Source of the DNA: Cyanobacteria bacterium UBA2566
Lineage (GTDB): Bacteria > Cyanobacteriota > Cyanobacteriia > Cyanobacteriales > Desertifilaceae
Reading direction: 5' to 3'
DNA length: 64,000 nucleotides
Assembly (NCBI GenBank): GCA_002340255.1
Contig: DDLS01000137.1
Span: 76,534 to 140,533, forward strand
Shown here: positions 17,312 through 25,199 of the stretch, in pieces
How positions within the stretch are numbered: the first letter of the stretch is position 1
Layout: each line of letters begins with the position of its first letter
Notes under the pieces: model-generated
What the model saw: the letters and a program-made list of their open reading frames with translations, nothing else
Told to the model about the DNA's origin: nothing
Database searches by the model: none
Program-made: the position numbers and the translations under genes

Positions 17312-17396
17312 CCTAACACTGCGTTGGTGCAGGATAGAACATAGGTTGTCGGTGAGTATTTAAGGCTGCCTGCCGCCGCACAACGCTGCCGTTATG
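17312..17396 (+). other. integron attC-like imperfect hairpin
   Basis: CCTAAC (17312-17317) opens and GTTATG (17391-17396) closes an 85-base imperfect inverted repeat. The outer arms CTAACACTGCGTTGGTGC and GCACAACGCTGCCGTTAT pair with interruptions. This matches the attC arrangement (RYYYAAC ... GTTRRRY with inner boxes), although the core triplet rules are only roughly met. A start codon follows 17 bases later, as in a gene cassette. No integrase gene is in the window. Confidence 0.5.
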
Positions 17397-17413
17397 AGTA
17401 AAGAGAGTATCAA

Positions 17414-17896
17414 ATGAATATCGGGATATATATCTATGAAGAAGCAGAAGTATTAGATTTCTCTGATCCGTTCGAGGTATTTTCTACGGCTGCTAGGCTT
17501 AGTGAGGAAGTCGATCTTTTCAATGTGTTTTTAGTAGCAGAGTCGAATGAGCCAATCAAAGCTAGGGGTGGTTATATGGTGCTGCCCAACTTTGGCTTCT
17601 CAAATCACCCTTCGATTGATGTTCTGATCGTGGTTGGGGGTGTACACATTCGTGAGATGAGGAAGACTCACGTTATAGAATGGATATCGCTACAGGCAAA
17701 TAAAGCATCAATCGTTGCATCAGTGTGTACAGGTGCGTTTTTACTTGCGCAAGCTGGTGTACTCAAATCCAACAAGGTGACAACTCATTGGGAAGATACG
17801 GATGATCTAAGGCGGTTGTTCCCAAAACTAGAGGTAGTGGAAGGAGTTAGATGGGTTGATGAGGGTAACCTGCTAACATCTTTGATGTCCAGTTAG
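17414..17896 (+). pseudogene. 3'-truncated DJ-1/PfpI family gene
   Basis: 160 residues of a DJ-1/PfpI/isonitrile hydratase-like protein. The nucleophile elbow ASVCTGAFLLAQAG (Cys105), the strand VLIVVGGVHIRE and the acidic N-terminal EEAEVLDFSDPFEVF are present. The family continues after WVDEGN(L/I)TS with a further helical segment of roughly 35-45 residues; here it ends after GNLLTSLMSS. The stop codon lies at the start of the right-hand 50-bp repeat. The gene was therefore cut off at the repeat junction and probably lacks its last helices. It appears to have arrived as a cassette (attC-like site upstream). Confidence 0.7.
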
Positions 17897-17941
17897 TTAA
17901 ACACTCATTTAGTTAGCCTGTCAAGTGCTGCTGAGGGAAAA
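17892..17941 (+). repeat. 50-bp direct repeat, right copy
   Basis: Partner of 17061-17110 (41/50 identical). Differences cluster in the operator spacer and in three bases after the dyad. It supplies the stop codon of the truncated DJ-1 gene and forms part of the TetR promoter region. Confidence 0.85.
17898..17911. promoter_or_regulatory. TetR-type operator upstream of the TetR gene
   Basis: TAAACACTCATTTA is a one-mismatch version of the TAAAC-N4-GTTTA dyad found twice before the Rieske gene. It lies 80 bases upstream of the TetR start, consistent with autoregulation. Confidence 0.5.
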
Positions 17942-17990
17942 TAAGGTTTAGGCTCGATAGAGTAGTCTGTTTACGAAAATGCTCTAGATC

Positions 17991-18635
17991 GTGTCCAAGC
18001 CATTTGACCCGACTGCCAAGAAAGAGAAACAAAGGCGTAATCCAGAAGTTACAAAAGCTAATATTCTGGCCGCCGCGATTGAAGAATTTGCACAGTATGG
18101 TTTATCTGGCGCAAGGACGGAAGCGATCGCAACTCGCAGTGGAGTAACCAAGGCGATGCTCTGCTACTACTTTAAAAACAAAGAAACCTTGTATCAATCC
18201 GTCTTGCAGGAGCTGGTTGATGAAATTAACCAGGCTTTTCAATCGATTGATTTAGAGAGATTATCCCCTGAACAGGCATTAGAAACGGTTGTGCGAAACT
18301 ATATCGAGTTTGAAGTGAGTCATCGTTGGCATGGAATGCTCTGGTTTCAAGAAGCCATTCAGAATCAAGGACGCTACGGCGAACAGACGGGTTGGGAAGC
18401 CGGGTTTCAATCCATTGTTCAGATCTTGGAGCGAGGAATTGCGGAAGGGCAATTTCGACCGGTCGATCCATTTCTAACCGCCATTAATATCTTAGGGGTT
18501 TGTTCTTTCTACTTTGATGCCTATGAAAACTTGAAGTATCTCAATACCGAGAAAGCACTCCTCAGTGCTGAAATGGTTAAACAGCAAACTGAAACGGCGG
18601 TTGAATTCATTCTTGCTGGACTAACGACTTCTTGA
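17991..18635 (+). CDS. TetR/AcrR family transcriptional regulator
   Basis: 214 residues starting at GTG (17991); the nearest upstream ATG is out of frame and runs into a stop. The N-terminal helix-turn-helix (about 20-66) is typical: AAIEEFAQYGLSGARTEAIATRSGV then AMLCYYFKNKETLYQSVL (each a contiguous family pattern). The C-terminal domain is all-helical and resembles the TetR_C group with a conserved FCSFYFDAYENL-like core (here VCSFYFDAYENL). It probably represses itself and the Rieske gene through the TAAAC-N4-GTTTA dyads. The inducer is unknown. Confidence 0.9.
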   Translation: MSKPFDPTAKKEKQRRNPEVTKANILAAAIEEFAQYGLSGARTEAIATRSGVTKAMLCYYFKNKETLYQSVLQELVDEINQAFQSIDLERLSPEQALETVVRNYIEFEVSHRWHGMLWFQEAIQNQGRYGEQTGWEAGFQSIVQILERGIAEGQFRPVDPFLTAINILGVCSFYFDAYENLKYLNTEKALLSAEMVKQQTETAVEFILAGLTTS

Positions 18636-18786
18636 CAGGGAGTCAAGAGATGGGGCGATCGCCCCAAGACCAAGCAGCATAACAAACCCCTACTGCCTGC
18701 AAAAACGTCCAAGACAGCGATCGCAACTCATCCATTAGACTGGGAAATATTCCCCGTCAGGGTTATGAACCAGAGGCTTATCCGAT

Positions 18787-19635
18787 ATGGCGCATCAGAT
18801 ATCCACAACCGAACAGGTCAAATTTTGGCGCGATCCAGTCCTCAACGATCTGGAAATGCTGCACGCCACCTACATTACCTATTCCTTCTCGCGCCATGCT
18901 CACGAAGGCTTTGGCATTGCCATTGTCGAATCTGGGGCAATGGAGTTTGAATATGAAGGCGAGACCTACATTGCTCCACCCGGGAGCGTGGTGGTGACCC
19001 AACCGGGGGCGATTCATACAGGGGGGGCAGTCTTGGAAACAGGATGGACTTATCGCACCCTCTTGCCCGCTGCCGATTGGCTCCAGCAAGCCGCAACTGA
19101 ATTGGCCGAGCGCCCCAAGGGAATTCCCTATTTTGCCTCACCCCTCATTCACGACAAACACCTCAATCGCTTACTTCTCCAACTTCATCGCAGTCTCGAA
19201 GCCATGCCATCCCCCTTGGAACGGGAATCCCGCTTTCTGTGGGGCATGGCGCAACTGATTAATGCCCATGCGAGCGATCGCTCCTGGGTCAAACCAATCG
19301 GTCAAGAACATTCAACCGTTGAACGGGTGCGCGAGTATTTAAATACCAACTACCATGCAAATATTTCCCTCGAAGAACTGGCTAATCTGGTGGATCTAAC
19401 TCCATTGCGACTCTTGCGCACCTTCCGCAAACAGGTCGGATTGCCACCCCACACCTATCTCAACCAAGTGCGAGTTTACCAAGCTAAACGGTTACTCGCA
19501 GCAGGCTGGTCAATTATCAATACCGCGTTGGAAACCGGCTTTACCGATCAGAGCCATCTTCACCGCCACTTCAAGAAAATAGTGGGACTCACTCCAGGAC
19601 AGTATGTCCGGGGCTGCAAAAACGTACAAGATTAA
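18787..19635 (+). CDS. AraC family regulator with N-terminal cupin
   Basis: 282 residues. Residues 15-150 form an AraC-type cupin sensor (HAHEGFGIAIVESG-like segment; YIAPPGSVVVTQPGAIHTGG). Residues 180-278 contain two helix-turn-helix motifs, ending in the signature GFTDQSHLHRHFKKIVGLTPGQY. It lies immediately upstream of azlC-azlD in the same direction with a 52-base gap, so it most likely controls those genes, sensing an exported amino acid or analogue. Confidence 0.91.
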   Translation: MAHQISTTEQVKFWRDPVLNDLEMLHATYITYSFSRHAHEGFGIAIVESGAMEFEYEGETYIAPPGSVVVTQPGAIHTGGAVLETGWTYRTLLPAADWLQQAATELAERPKGIPYFASPLIHDKHLNRLLLQLHRSLEAMPSPLERESRFLWGMAQLINAHASDRSWVKPIGQEHSTVERVREYLNTNYHANISLEELANLVDLTPLRLLRTFRKQVGLPPHTYLNQVRVYQAKRLLAAGWSIINTALETGFTDQSHLHRHFKKIVGLTPGQYVRGCKNVQD

Positions 19636-19687
19636 CCGGAATTAATCCTGATAGGCTAGCCATCATCAAGTCTACTGGCTATCCTCA

Positions 19688-20434
19688 ATGATCCAACTTC
19701 AAGAAGGTTCTCACTCAAAGAGGCGAATTCTGTCTCCCCAGGCTGAATTCTGGACTGGGGCGCGGGATATCTTGCCGCTAATTATTGGGGCGATTCCCTT
19801 TGGCATTATCTTTGGTACGTTGGCCACCAGCAATGGCCTATCCATTGGCGGCACGTTGGCAATGTCAGCCTTTGTATATGCGGGATCGTCCCAGTTCATT
19901 GCCGTAGGTCTGATGGCGGCGGGGACGGGCTGGCTGCTGATTGTATTGACTACCTTTATTGTCAATCTTCGGCATTTGCTGTACGGTGTTAGCCTCCTTC
20001 CCTACCTCCAATCCCTGCCCCAACGCTGGCAGGCGACTCTGGGCTTTTTTCTCACAGATGAGTCATTTGCCATTGCCATTCGACGTTACGAACAGGTTGA
20101 TGGTGCTTCGATGAAGCACTGGTACTTTTTGGGAGCATCAGTGACGATGTATGTCAGTTGGCAATTGTCCACGCTGCTTGGCATTACGATCGATCAGACT
20201 CTACCCAATGCCGCGAATTGGGGACTCGATTTTGCCATGTCCGTTACCTTCATCGGCATGATTGTGCCCTATGTCAAAACGAAGCCCATGGCGATCTCCA
20301 CCCTCGTTTCCGGGATGGTTGCTCTGCTTGCCTATCCTTTACCTCACAAACTGGGGCTGATCGTAGCGGCGATCGCTGGAATTACTGCTGGTGTCCTCAG
20401 CGAACGGATTCTCAAACCCAGACCGAATCTATGA
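19688..20434 (+). CDS. azlC: branched-chain amino acid exporter, large subunit (AzlC family)
   Basis: 248 residues with seven or more predicted membrane helices after a short cytoplasmic N-terminus. AzlC-family segments are visible: ARDILPLIIGAIPFGIIFG, SAFVYAGSSQFIAVGLMAAG and NLRHLLYGVSLLPYL. In the YgaZH/AzlCD type it works with AzlD to export branched-chain amino acids or their toxic analogues. azlD follows 37 bases later. Confidence 0.92.
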   Translation: MIQLQEGSHSKRRILSPQAEFWTGARDILPLIIGAIPFGIIFGTLATSNGLSIGGTLAMSAFVYAGSSQFIAVGLMAAGTGWLLIVLTTFIVNLRHLLYGVSLLPYLQSLPQRWQATLGFFLTDESFAIAIRRYEQVDGASMKHWYFLGASVTMYVSWQLSTLLGITIDQTLPNAANWGLDFAMSVTFIGMIVPYVKTKPMAISTLVSGMVALLAYPLPHKLGLIVAAIAGITAGVLSERILKPRPNL

Positions 20435-20471
20435 AATTCAATCGAACTGTACTCTGTGGGAGTAAGCAGCT

Positions 20472-20801
20472 ATGATCCATGAAGAACTTATGATTGCGGG
20501 AATGGCGATCGCCACATTCTCAATTCGCTATGTCATCTTTGGGACGAGTCGCCATATCACTCTGTCCCCCTCATTATTGAATGCCTTGCGCTATGTCCCG
20601 CCTGTGGTGTTGACTGCGATTGTGGTGCCAGAAGTGTTAATGAGTGATGGTGGGCTAGATATGAGTTGGATGAATGCTCGCTTAGTGGGGGCGATCGCCG
20701 CTGTTCTGATTGCCACAACGACTCAGAACCTCTTGTTTACTATTGGTCTAGGTATGGCTATATTCTTCGGCTGGAATGGATTTCTCAACCTATTGTTATA
20801 A
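20472..20801 (+). CDS. azlD: branched-chain amino acid exporter, small subunit (AzlD family)
   Basis: 109 residues with three or four predicted membrane helices. The start IAGMAIATFSIRYVIFG and the middle LNALRYVPPVVLTAIVVPEV fit the AzlD family (YgaH-like). It is the obligate partner of the AzlC protein encoded just upstream and completes an AraC-azlC-azlD unit. Confidence 0.91.
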   Translation: MIHEELMIAGMAIATFSIRYVIFGTSRHITLSPSLLNALRYVPPVVLTAIVVPEVLMSDGGLDMSWMNARLVGAIAAVLIATTTQNLLFTIGLGMAIFFGWNGFLNLLL

Positions 20802-20965
20802 GAAACATGCTGAAAACCCTGTGGATTCGTTGCACCAAGAATCCACGCGTCTTTAGAGCAGGCAGTGTCAACAACAGGGATTCAGAGGCAAGAGGCGATC
20901 GCCGATGCAACCTACGATAATCTCGTGTTGAGGGGTAAGGTAAGTTACTCTTAGCCCATTCCTCC

Positions 20966-21898
20966 TTACTCCTCGTCCCAATCATCATCTTCTGGGGTGC
21001 TATTTTCGAGTTTCGTAATCGCCAGTTTAATCACTTGCCCTACAGAGGATTCATTCTCCTGAGTTAAAGCAGTTTGTAGGGATGATATCACCGTTCGATC
21101 GCCGATTTTCATTAAGGATAGAGCCGCGCTTTTGCGACTTTCTGCCTCTGAATGCTGGAGTAGCTCTAAAAGCGGAGGAATACCTTGGGTATATTTCAAA
21201 TTGCCTAACGCGGTTGCGGCTTCACAGCGCACGATAGAGGCAGCATCATTTAAAGATTGTAATAATAACTCAAGTTCGCGATCGCAGTTTCCGGGATTTT
21301 CTTGAGCCACTTGCACAATCACTTCTATCACTGCTGCTCGCACTTCTGGGGACTCAGAATACATTTGTTCATACACCAAATCCTTGGCTTCCGAACCAAT
21401 AAAGGCCAATGCCCAACCCACTAATCCCTTATAATTTTCTGGATGATTGGGATTGGAGAGAATATCGAGTAGAGCCGGAACTGCGACTTCTCCGGTTCTG
21501 GCTAAAGCTCCCACAGAAGAGCCTTTAACCACCATATCATCATCATTGAGCAGGGCTTGAACCAGCGTGGGAACCGCTGTCGGATCGGCAATTAAGGTTA
21601 AGGTTTTCGCTGCTGCTCGTCGCACGACAGGATTGGTATGATGTTGTAGAGCTTCCAATAACACCGGGGTGGCAGGTGTCCCAATTTTTCCGATGGTTTC
21701 CGCAAAACTGAGGCGCACCATCCCCCTAGAATCGCCCAAGCATTCTACCATCTGTTGCAAAACTTGGCGATCGCCATCATCAAACTCTTCAGCAACCATT
21801 TGCGCTTGCACGCTTTGCAAAAAAGCATCGGTTTCTTCAGCAGACAAAGCACCCAGGCGATCGCCAGTGGAAAATTCAGCAGGAGAGGGATAATTCAT
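20966..21898 (-). CDS. HEAT-repeat protein, CpcE/NblB-like
   Basis: 310 residues built of HEAT/PBS-lyase repeats (PVVRRAAAKTLTLIADPTAV; DMVVKGSSVGALARTGEVAV; SIVRCEAATALGNLKYTQGI; SRKSAALSLMKIGDRTVI) ending in an acidic tail (EDDDWDEE). This repeat type occurs in phycobilin lyases CpcE/F and in the phycobilisome degradation factor NblB, and the overall layout is closest to NblB-like proteins. Binding to phycobiliproteins is an inference, and a general scaffold role is possible. It converges with azlD. Confidence 0.8.
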   Translation of the reverse strand: MNYPSPAEFSTGDRLGALSAEETDAFLQSVQAQMVAEEFDDGDRQVLQQMVECLGDSRGMVRLSFAETIGKIGTPATPVLLEALQHHTNPVVRRAAAKTLTLIADPTAVPTLVQALLNDDDMVVKGSSVGALARTGEVAVPALLDILSNPNHPENYKGLVGWALAFIGSEAKDLVYEQMYSESPEVRAAVIEVIVQVAQENPGNCDRELELLLQSLNDAASIVRCEAATALGNLKYTQGIPPLLELLQHSEAESRKSAALSLMKIGDRTVISSLQTALTQENESSVGQVIKLAITKLENSTPEDDDWDEE

Positions 21899-22201
21899 AA
21901 CAAACTACAGTAAGCAGAACCTTAATTTTATAACGAAAAGGGTGGGTTTACTTCAGAAGATGGCTATGTGCCCATGTGTATCTTTCCCTCCCATTTCTGA
22001 ATTCATGTGTCCTTTATCGAACCCTCAATAATTCCTGCCACAATTGCCCCTACCGGTGTTTGCTTGAGTCCTTCCATCAGTCCACCCTTTGCAGCATTAA
22101 TCGAAAGTTTGTCCAGGGTGGACAGGAAGATAAGCGATCTTATTCAAGTTCTACCTCTCTTTTCCTGCCCCCCTACGATGTGACCCTCAATTTTTAATTG
22201 A
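21899..22201. other. intergenic stretch with a short coding-like minus-strand frame
   Basis: 303 bases between the HEAT and GT4 genes. On the minus strand, 22143-22003 is open for 46 codons and reads like protein (STLDKLSINAAKGGLMEGLK, then PVGAIVAGIIEGSIKDT). The only ATG in frame leaves 24 residues. It may be a remnant or a tiny glycine-rich peptide; no family was recognised. Confidence 0.3.
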
Positions 22202-23563
22202 TTAAGGCAGAGCAAACCCCTTAGATTTCTTCTTCTTCTTACCCTTCGACTCCTTCGCACTGCCATTTTGCATATACGCCTTCATCTGTGCAGTAAACCC
22301 ATCTCCATCCGCATTCGGCAGATTTCCCTTAGCGATATTTTCCACAATTTGAACATGCTTAGGTAACAAATCCTTCAGCGCATATTGCTCCACAATTAAT
22401 TCCCTCGCCTTTTCACGCAAAGGAGCCATTCGATCGCGGTTATCTAAAGCCTCACCTACCCGTTGAGCAATCTCTTTCGGTGAGAAGAAATCCACTAATA
22501 AACCATTCTCTCCATCCCGGATCATTTCTCGTACCGGAGCAGTATCGGAACCCACAATTAAACATCCTGTGGCTAAGGATTCCATCATCGACCAAGATAA
22601 TACAAACGGTCGAGTTAAATAGACTCGCACAGTTGAGGCTTGTAGGACTTGTAAATAGAGTCCATAGGGAAGAGGCCCGGTAAAATGTACCCGTGACATA
22701 TCCAAGTTTAAGCGCTCTAACATCGCCTGTTTATAGGTTTTGCCATCGGGTAAAGATTTACCGTAACACACCCGGTCTTCTCCCACAATCACCACATGAC
22801 AATTGGGGCGCTTTTCCTGAAGATAAACAATGGATTCCATGAACTGAGGAAAGCCGCGATAGGGTTCCATTCCCCTAGTGGCATAGGTGACAATTTCATC
22901 GACTCCAGATAAATCGAGTGGCTCGATATTTTTACTGTATCCTTCACCGGTGAATTTCATTTTTGCGCCTGGATTGGGCTTAAAATAATCTGTATCGATG
23001 CCATCGAAAATTACAGATAACTTGCTTTGAAATTCTGGTGGAAATTGGGACTTTTGCCACTGGGTCGGACAGACTCCCCAATCACAGTTATATAAGTCTT
23101 GTAAAATCCCAGCGTTTTTAACCCGAATTCGACATAAATCATCAGCCGAAAGGGGTTCTGAAGGATCAAAATCAGCATCGGTTCCCCTGGCGTGATAAAA
23201 CCATTCGTAATAGCACAGAAGGGGAGATTCGGGGAAAACTTCTTTCAAAAATAAGGTTGGTCCCCATCCAGAATGGCCATACATAATATCGGGAATAAAC
23301 CCTTCTGCTCTCAGTTTCTCCGCGACTCGATACACACTTTGACCATACAAAACGGCACTTTCAAAAGGGCGGACATAGTGATGGGTTTCCGCTCTTGGTT
23401 CCCGACTGGGATTAAACAGAACTTTTTGCACTCCAGGAATCACCCATTCTGGGCGTTCATTTTTGGTAATGAAAACGACTTGATTGTTGGGGTTGCTGCC
23501 AAAGACGTTGGCTAAATGGCGGAATTGGGCAGGAAAATTGGGGTGTAAAAATAGGATTTTCAT
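22202..23563 (-). CDS. glycosyltransferase family 4 protein
   Basis: 453 residues of a GT-B enzyme. The N-terminal lobe begins MKILFLHPNFPAQFRHLA, the FDGIDTDYFKPNP segment marks the inter-domain region, and the nucleotide-sugar site shows SWSMMESLATGCLIVGSDT and PVREMIRDGENGLLVDF. The C-terminus ends in a basic Lys-rich tail (KESKGKKKKKSKG). It lies 32 bases behind the sulfotransferase fusion gene on the same strand, so both probably belong to one cell-surface polysaccharide operon. Donor and acceptor sugars are unknown. Confidence 0.9.
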   Translation of the reverse strand: MKILFLHPNFPAQFRHLANVFGSNPNNQVVFITKNERPEWVIPGVQKVLFNPSREPRAETHHYVRPFESAVLYGQSVYRVAEKLRAEGFIPDIMYGHSGWGPTLFLKEVFPESPLLCYYEWFYHARGTDADFDPSEPLSADDLCRIRVKNAGILQDLYNCDWGVCPTQWQKSQFPPEFQSKLSVIFDGIDTDYFKPNPGAKMKFTGEGYSKNIEPLDLSGVDEIVTYATRGMEPYRGFPQFMESIVYLQEKRPNCHVVIVGEDRVCYGKSLPDGKTYKQAMLERLNLDMSRVHFTGPLPYGLYLQVLQASTVRVYLTRPFVLSWSMMESLATGCLIVGSDTAPVREMIRDGENGLLVDFFSPKEIAQRVGEALDNRDRMAPLREKARELIVEQYALKDLLPKHVQIVENIAKGNLPNADGDGFTAQMKAYMQNGSAKESKGKKKKKSKGFALP

Positions 23564-23595
23564 GGATTTTAATGAACCATTGGACAGATGAAAAT

Positions 23596-25038
23596 TTAAT
23601 TTTGTTCAGGAGCGCGACAGATCCAAATACAATCTCTGGGCACTAATTCCGTATTTTGTTCTAAGATTTCATAGCCCAAGGTGGTGAGGAATTTTTCCAT
23701 GATTTCATTGGTCATAATGGAAAAGGCAGTTCCATCTCGTTTTCCAAGGAGATTATGGGGATAGTCATTGAGGAATTTTTCCCATCCGAGAGGGGAGAGG
23801 ATGTTACTATGGTGGAATAAACAGAGTCGTCTACCGCGCAAAAGTGGGGGGATTTGGACTAGATAATTATAAATATCTCGCGGTTCGATATGAACCATGG
23901 TATCGTAACAGAAACACACATCGATACTTGCCGGTTTAATGCTTTCTAGGGTGAGTCCATTGAGTTTGACGTAGGATGTACGTTCAGTTCCTAATCTTTC
24001 TTGAGTGGCTTTGAGCATTTGGGCGGAAATATCAGCACAAACTAACTCTTGACAATAGTTCAATAATAGGGCAGCGGTTTTACCTCCACCAATACCAATT
24101 TCTAGGACGCGATCGCCAGATTCGATATAAGGTGCGATTAAATGGGTTTCGATTAACTGCTCGTATTCAGATAGGGAAGATGCGGCTCCTGCTTGTTTTC
24201 CGATCCACTCATCGCCAACATGCTGATATTGGGGATCGGTAGATGTCCAATTTTGGGCGTAGTTATCCCAAGCGCCTTCATAATCAATGGGGCTGGATGG
24301 TTTAGTCATAGTCCAAGGTAAGGGTTGATGAAGATAAACAGATAAACGTTGGTTGTGAGGGGTAAAATAGTCGGTAAGCTGTTGATACAGTTGGGGAGAA
24401 ACGTTGGGGTAATCTCCAGCATCATAAACGGGAGTGTCGGTTAAGGTATGGGGCGGTAATTGGAGAAATTCATAGACTCGATTGGCGATCGCCTGGGGAT
24501 GAGCATAAAAGTCTTCTGCGAGTAAAATCAGGAATTGTTCTGGAGGAAAGTAGTGCTGCCAACGGAGCAGTTGATCGATGTATATACCTCGCTCTAAATA
24601 ACTGTAATGGCGATGGTTAAAGCTATGGTAAAAGGGGTTGGCTTGGATTTTTTCCACTTCTGTTTGCAGTCGCTGGGGTTCGCTGGCGATCGCTGCTTCT
24701 AATCCCAACGATTCAAATCCCCACCTTACCTCATGATAATAATGGGAAATTGCCCGCTTGACCGGATCGCGCAATAGCACAATCAACTTCACATCTGGAT
24801 AACATTGGTGAACCCGTTGGGGAACACAGGGATGATAGAGATAATAGGGACTCGCTTCCCCTTTGATTCCCGGTTGAGGAAACTGTTCCTTATACCAGGA
24901 AACGCCGCGATCGAAGTGTAAGCTAAAGAAATGGAGTTCTTTTTCCGTCGCTGGACTGATCCCTGGATGTTCAATGAGATGATGATAGAGGGAAGTTGTC
25001 CCGCTTTTTTGCGCTCCTATAATGAGGTAATCGACCAT
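23596..25038 (-). CDS. sulfotransferase-methyltransferase fusion protein
   Basis: 480 residues in two parts. Residues 1-250 are a PAPS-dependent sulfotransferase: the 5'-phosphosulfate loop GAQKSGTTS (8-16), the 3'-phosphate region LIVLLRDPVKRAISHYYHE and a HFFSLHFDRG segment like those of heparan/glycan sulfotransferases. Residues about 270-480 are a class I SAM methyltransferase (VLEIGIGGGKTAALLL near 310, then VCADIS and CFCYDTMVHIEP). It may sulfate and O-methylate the same glycan made with the neighbouring GT4 and GT2. Both active-site motifs look intact. Confidence 0.88.
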   Translation of the reverse strand: MVDYLIIGAQKSGTTSLYHHLIEHPGISPATEKELHFFSLHFDRGVSWYKEQFPQPGIKGEASPYYLYHPCVPQRVHQCYPDVKLIVLLRDPVKRAISHYYHEVRWGFESLGLEAAIASEPQRLQTEVEKIQANPFYHSFNHRHYSYLERGIYIDQLLRWQHYFPPEQFLILLAEDFYAHPQAIANRVYEFLQLPPHTLTDTPVYDAGDYPNVSPQLYQQLTDYFTPHNQRLSVYLHQPLPWTMTKPSSPIDYEGAWDNYAQNWTSTDPQYQHVGDEWIGKQAGAASSLSEYEQLIETHLIAPYIESGDRVLEIGIGGGKTAALLLNYCQELVCADISAQMLKATQERLGTERTSYVKLNGLTLESIKPASIDVCFCYDTMVHIEPRDIYNYLVQIPPLLRGRRLCLFHHSNILSPLGWEKFLNDYPHNLLGKRDGTAFSIMTNEIMEKFLTTLGYEILEQNTELVPRDCIWICRAPEQN

Positions 25039-25084
25039 AAACCGGTTATTGAGAGTCCTTAGGCAGGCTAGCCAACGCTTACTT

Positions 25085-25199
25085 AATAGACTTCTTGCAG
25101 AAGTCAGGGAATAGGGGATAGGGAATAGGGAATAGGGATAAAAATATAGGATTACTCCATTGCTATTTATTTTCTACCTACTTATGCAAGAGGTCTAAT
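25085..25199. mobile_element. MITE-like element with terminal inverted repeats
   Basis: AATAGACTTCTTGCA (25085-25099) and TGCAAGAGGTCTAAT (25185-25199) are imperfect inverted repeats enclosing GGGAATA heptamers and AT-rich sequence, 115 bases in all. TAGACCTCTTGCA-type ends recur on cyanobacterial insertion elements. The right end overlaps the 3' end of the GT2 gene and encodes its last residues and stop codon. Confidence 0.55.
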
